A DNA stretch of 8,739 nt from Nitrospirota bacterium (GTDB lineage Bacteria > Nitrospirota > UBA9217). This document shows positions 5,844 through 8,739 of this stretch, piece by piece. Made by a program: the position numbers and the translations under genes. The stretch covers positions 1 to 8,739 of the forward strand of contig DAIDTZ010000460.1 of assembly GCA_027456925.1 (NCBI GenBank), written 5' to 3'. Under the pieces are notes generated by a model that saw only the letters and a program-made list of their open reading frames with translations, was not told the DNA's origin and searched no databases. Each line of letters starts with the position of its first letter. Position 1 is the stretch's first letter.

Positions 5844-7781
5844 TTATTTTGCCTGCGCCCTCGTGTAGTTCAGCATTCCGCCGGCAAGCAGAATGTCCCG
5901 CTGCCTCGCGCTGAGTGAATACTTGAGCGTAACGGTCTTCCCTCCCGACGTCTTCAGTAGAAGGTCCGAGCCCTTCATAAGAGCTGCCTTGATACCGTTG
6001 ATTTCCACCTTTTCATTCGCACCCACCACATCATAATCCGCCTCGTTCGAGAAGGTGAGCGGCAGAATGCCGAAGTTGATGAGATTCGCGGCATGGATGC
6101 GCTCGAAGGACTTTGCGATCACGGCCTTCACGCCCAAATACATGGGACAGATGGCGGCGTGCTCGCGGCTCGAGCCCTGGCCGTAGCTTGCTCCGGCGAT
6201 CACGATATTGTGAATGCCGGCCTTTTTGTTTTCGAGTGCTTTCTTCGAGAAGGCGGCATCAACGCCTTCGAACACGAACTCGGCATACTTTGGAATGTTC
6301 GAACGGTACTTGAGTCGCGATCCCGCAGGCATGATGTGGTCGGTCGTGATCTTATCTCCGACCTTGATTGTCACAACGCCCTTGATCGCATCAGGAAGCG
6401 GCTCCGCAGCCGGAGGATCTCCGATGTTCGGGCCGCGGTAGATCGACACGGACAAAGGATCTTTGGCAGGAGGCAGGATCATGGTGTCGTCGATCCAGAA
6501 CTGCTCGGGCATCGTGATCTCGGGATAGGGAATGCCGAGGTCGCGCGGGTCCATGATGCCGCCGGTCAAGGCCGCGGCCACAGCGGATTCGGGGCTCGCA
6601 AGAAAGACCTTTGCGCTCTTCGTGCCCGAGCGGCCTTCGAAATTCCTGTTGCTGGTGCGGATGGAAATTGCGTCGGTCTTCGGCGCCTGGCCAGCACCGA
6701 TGCAGAAGCCGCAGGTTGATTCAAGCACCCGCGCGCCTGCGGAAACGATGTCGGCAAGCGCGCCGTTCTTTGCGATCATCTCAAGCACCTGGCGGGACCC
6801 CGGTGCCACGCCGAAGCTCACGTCGGGAAACACCCGCCTGCCCTTGAGCAATGACGCCACGATCATGAGATCGCGAAAGGAGGAGTTGGTGCAGGAGCCG
6901 ACCATGACCTGGTCTACTTTCGTTCCCGCGAGTTCCTTCACGGTCCCGATATTGTCCGGAGAATGGGGTTTTGCCATGAGCGGTTCAACGGTACTGAGAT
7001 CGAGGTCAATCACCTTATCATACTGTGCATCAACGTCCGCAGCGAGCGCGGTCCATTCCGATTCCCTGCGCTGGGCCTTGAGGAAGGCCTTCGTGATCTC
7101 GTCGCTCGGAAAGACCGAGGTGGTCACGCCGAGCTCGGCGCCCATGTTCGTAATTGTCGCGCGCTCCGGCACGGAGAGCGTTTTAACCCCGGCGCCGCCG
7201 TATTCGATCACGGTGCCCACATTGCCCTTGGTCGTGAGTATCCTCAAGATCGCGAGGATCGCATCCTTGGCAGAGACCCATGGTTGGAGCCTGTTCACAA
7301 GATTCACCTTTACCACTTTCGGGCAGGTCAAATAGAACGGTCCGCCGCCCATGGCCACGGCCACGTCCAGCCCGCCCGCGCCGATGGCGATCATGCCGAT
7401 GCCGCCGCCAGTGGTCGTGTGGGAGTCGGAGCCGAGGAGCGTTTTGCCCGGCCTGCCGAAGCGCTCGAGATGAACCTGGTGGCAGATGCCGTTGCCTGCT
7501 TTCGAATAAAGAATGCCGTACTTCGAAGCCACGGTCATCAGATAGCGGTGGTCATCGGCGTTCTCAAACCCGTCCTGGAGCGTGTTATGATCTACGTAAC
7601 TTACCGAGAGCTCGGTCTTGACCCGGGGCACATCCATGGCCTCGAACTGGAGATAGGCCATGGTGCCGGTCGCGTCCTGCGTCAGCGTCTGGTCGATTTT
7701 TATTGCAATCTCGGCACCGGCTTCGAGTTTTCCCTCGACCAGGTGAGATGCCAATATTTTATAAACTAAATTCCTGCCCAT
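5844..7781 (-). CDS. Aconitate hydratase, Aquifex-type (about 645 residues)
   Basis: Isomerises citrate to isocitrate via cis-aconitate in the TCA cycle, using a 4Fe-4S cluster. It is shorter than AcnA/IRP enzymes (about 890) and matches the compact 'AcnA putative, Aquifex type' group known from Aquifex and Geobacter-like bacteria. Motifs are QDATGT (35-40), GSDSHTTTGGGIGM (117-130), GSCTNSSF (295-302) with cluster ligand Cys297, STCGFCIGAGQAP (355-367) with ligands Cys357 and Cys360, FEGRSGT (381-387), and in the C-terminal swivel domain GDKITTDHIMPAG (475-487) and YGQGSSREHAA (533-543). All three cluster cysteines and the swivel Ser/Arg signature are present, so it should be active. The start ATG (complement of 7779-7781) has AAGGAG about 11 bases upstream, a slightly long spacing. 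A consensus promoter lies at 7824-7852. Fe-S lability suggests iron/oxidative sensitivity. Confidence 0.94.
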   Translation of the reverse strand: MGRNLVYKILASHLVEGKLEAGAEIAIKIDQTLTQDATGTMAYLQFEAMDVPRVKTELSVSYVDHNTLQDGFENADDHRYLMTVASKYGILYSKAGNGICHQVHLERFGRPGKTLLGSDSHTTTGGGIGMIAIGAGGLDVAVAMGGGPFYLTCPKVVKVNLVNRLQPWVSAKDAILAILRILTTKGNVGTVIEYGGAGVKTLSVPERATITNMGAELGVTTSVFPSDEITKAFLKAQRRESEWTALAADVDAQYDKVIDLDLSTVEPLMAKPHSPDNIGTVKELAGTKVDQVMVGSCTNSSFRDLMIVASLLKGRRVFPDVSFGVAPGSRQVLEMIAKNGALADIVSAGARVLESTCGFCIGAGQAPKTDAISIRTSNRNFEGRSGTKSAKVFLASPESAVAAALTGGIMDPRDLGIPYPEITMPEQFWIDDTMILPPAKDPLSVSIYRGPNIGDPPAAEPLPDAIKGVVTIKVGDKITTDHIMPAGSRLKYRSNIPKYAEFVFEGVDAAFSKKALENKKAGIHNIVIAGASYGQGSSREHAAICPMYLGVKAVIAKSFERIHAANLINFGILPLTFSNEADYDVVGANEKVEINGIKAALMKGSDLLLKTSGGKTVTLKYSLSARQRDILLAGGMLNYTRAQAK

Positions 7782-7823
7782 GCTTGTTCATGCTCCTTAA
7801 ACTAATGATTGATTGTCCGCGAC

Positions 7824-7852
7824 ATTATATTTCAAGAAGCCGCCTAAGGCAA
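7824..7852 (-). promoter_or_regulatory. Sigma70 promoter of the aconitase gene
   Basis: On the - strand TTGCCT (complement of 7847-7852) is followed after 17 bases by a perfect TATAAT (complement of 7824-7829). Transcription would begin near 7817, leaving a leader of about 35 bases that contains the AAGGAG at 7793-7798. Confidence 0.7.
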
Positions 7853-7857
7853 CTGGA

Positions 7858-7901
7858 ATTTGCAAATCGCCGTGCACTGCGACACCCTCCTTTTTTGCAA
7901 A
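7858..7901. promoter_or_regulatory. Two TTTGCAAA palindromes between the divergent promoters
   Basis: ATTTGCAAAT (7858-7867) is a perfect ten-base palindrome; TTTGCAAA recurs at 7894-7901, 35 bases centre to centre. The first lies six bases from the aconitase -35 element, the second covers the -35 hexamer of the ferritin promoter. This is the placement expected of a shared operator, but I do not recognise the regulator; the core does not match a Fur or FNR box. Confidence 0.4.
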
Positions 7902-7923
7902 CCTTCCTTTCCCGTGCTATAGT
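7895..7923 (+). promoter_or_regulatory. Sigma70 promoter of the ferritin-like gene
   Basis: TTGCAA (7895-7900) and TATAGT (7918-7923) are separated by exactly 17 bases. Transcription would begin near 7930, giving a leader of about 80 bases to the ATG at 8013. The -35 hexamer is itself the core of a TTTGCAAA palindrome. Confidence 0.65.
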
Positions 7924-8012
7924 TACTATATCTGGCAAAACGCATCAACGTTCTCTTCATCACGATGACGCTCAACATAGCTCATACCAACCCCACGAAG
8001 GAGGCACAGATC

Positions 8013-8438
8013 ATGGTACAGAAGGCGAGTCCCAAATTAACGGAAATGATGAACCAGGCAATAGCAGGCGAGCTCCAGGCGATCGTGCAGTATATGTGGC
8101 ACCACGTGATGGTGAAGGGAATGAACGCTGAATCGCTTTCCGGCGTGTTCGAGAAGGTGTCCATGGACGAGATGAAGCATGCGGAGAAAATCGCCGAGCG
8201 GCTGTTCTACTTCGATGTCAATCCCACCACCAAGCCGGCTCCTATTGCGACGGGCGGCGACCCGGTGCAGATGCTGAAAGCAGACACCAAGGCCGAGGAA
8301 GAGGCCATTACCCTGTACAAGGACATCATCAAACAGGCAGCTTCCGAGGGGGACGAGACCACGAGACTCTTGTTTGAAGAGATCCTCTCCGAGGAAGAGG
8401 GGCACCACGATACCTTCACGACGCTTTTGGGACAGTAA
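8013..8438 (+). CDS. Bacterioferritin-like diiron protein
   Basis: A four-helix ferritin-like protein of 141 residues that would oxidise and store iron or detoxify peroxide in the cytoplasm. Diiron ligands follow the bacterioferritin spacing: Glu20 (IAGELQA), Glu53 and His56 (DEMKHAEK, 52-59), Glu96 or Glu97 (AEEEAI), and Glu128 with His131 (SEEEGHHD, 126-133). Met54, at the position of the haem-ligand Met52 of E. coli Bfr, is present, so haem binding at a dimer interface is possible. It is about 15-20 residues shorter than typical Bfr (158), mainly at the C-terminus. The ATG 8013 has AAGGAGG at 7998-8004 with an eight-base gap and is preferred to an in-frame ATG at 7965, which lacks a ribosome site. 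It is divergent from aconitase and monocistronic, with its own terminator. It could be annotated as ferritin or Dps-like, but Bfr fits best. Confidence 0.9.
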   Translation: MVQKASPKLTEMMNQAIAGELQAIVQYMWHHVMVKGMNAESLSGVFEKVSMDEMKHAEKIAERLFYFDVNPTTKPAPIATGGDPVQMLKADTKAEEEAITLYKDIIKQAASEGDETTRLLFEEILSEEEGHHDTFTTLLGQ

Positions 8439-8441
8439 ACG

Positions 8442-8469
8442 AAAAGGGCAGGCGAAAGCCTGCCCTTTT
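8442..8469. terminator. Terminator after the ferritin-like gene
   Basis: AAAAGGGCAGGC (8442-8453) pairs perfectly with GCCTGCCCTTTT (8458-8469) around a GAAA (GNRA) tetraloop, starting three bases after the stop codon. The A and T ends give a short U tract in each direction, so it may serve the convergent stress-protein gene too. Confidence 0.88.
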
Positions 8470-8497
8470 AAAATCCGCAATTCAACTACCGAAATCC

Positions 8498-8739
8498 CTA
8501 GGGCATCTTAAATTCCTTTCCCGCAATTCGCACCGTCAAAACCGGGCAGGCCGCCTTGCGCACCACCTTCTCCGCAGTGCTCCCGAAGAGCATGTGGTCG
8601 ATGCCCGTCCTGCCGTGGGTGCCGATGACGATCAGGTCCGCGTTCTTCTCCTTTGCCGTCCTGATGATCTCAACAAAAGGCACGCCGCGAACGACCATCT
8701 TCTCCACGTCCTTGACTTTCGGCGCGACCTCCGTTCCCC
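8498..8739 (-). CDS. Universal stress protein family, partial (N-terminus beyond the window)
   Basis: C-terminal part of a UspA-type protein; the frame stays open to the window edge at 8739, so the start lies outside. The nucleotide-binding signature is clear: ADLIVIGTHGRTG, then HMLFGSTAEKVVRKA, then CPVLTVR, matching the G-2X-G-9X-G(S/T) pattern of ATP-binding UspA (MJ0577) members. About 80 residues are visible, ending KEFKMP at TAG (complement of 8498-8500). A GTG at 8705-8707 could be read as a start but would remove more than half the domain, so it is not the real one. It converges with the ferritin-like gene. Proteins of this family act in stress survival; no specific partner can be read here. 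Confidence 0.92.
   Translation of the reverse strand, partial: GTEVAPKVKDVEKMVVRGVPFVEIIRTAKEKNADLIVIGTHGRTGIDHMLFGSTAEKVVRKAACPVLTVRIAGKEFKMP

Noticed and set aside
6963..7769. Long + strand open frame opposite the aconitase gene (268 codons), and others at 6093-7335
   Set aside because: The aconitase frame is complete with cluster cysteines; the antisense frames have low-complexity His/Arg-rich translations and no ribosome sites.
7965..8012. Longer start for the ferritin-like protein at ATG 7965
   Set aside because: It has no Shine-Dalgarno sequence, and AAGGAGG is perfectly spaced for ATG 8013.

Overview
The window reads as chromosomal DNA from a GC-rich bacterium, most like the Nitrospirota or Desulfobacterota/Desulfuromonadia. 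The pointers are a run of nadC, birA and a type III pantothenate kinase gene (coaX), an 'Aquifex-type' aconitase of about 645 residues, and a stand-alone receiver gene fused translationally to a galT-like gene. This placement is inferred from gene content and could not be checked by a database search. The first 1.3 kb looks accessory. The rest is mostly housekeeping.

Layout. (1) 1-1300: a 5'-truncated CcbP-type calcium-binding gene remnant, then an unrecognised 269-residue protein with a strong ribosome binding site and an acidic tail. (2) 1400-4163: three cofactor genes on the + strand: nadC (NAD), birA (biotin attachment and sensing) and coaX (CoA). The two gaps are each filled by a member of the same inverted-repeat family (consensus around AGGGTCAAG). 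One copy supplies the last codons and stop of birA; the other ends 8 bp before the birA start. (3) 4236-5701: a probable promoter, a single-domain response regulator, and a galT-family nucleotidylyltransferase overlapping it by one base (TGATG), closed by a strong bidirectional terminator. (4) 5844-7781, - strand: a complete aconitase. (5) 7782-8012: a divergent control region with one good promoter on each strand and two copies of the palindrome TTTGCAAA. (6) 8013-8438, + strand: a bacterioferritin-like diiron protein, then a GNRA-loop terminator, then the 3' part of a universal stress protein gene on the - strand running off the window.

How the genes fit together. nadC, birA and coaX serve cofactor supply (NAD, biotin, CoA). 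Aconitase (a 4Fe-4S TCA enzyme) and the ferritin-like protein share a divergent control region, which suggests linked iron or redox control, although no known operator was recognised. No clearly new multi-gene system is visible. The best leads are the repeat family remodelling the birA/coaX boundaries, the TTTGCAAA pair, the receiver-galT coupling, and the unknown 269-residue protein next to the broken CcbP gene.
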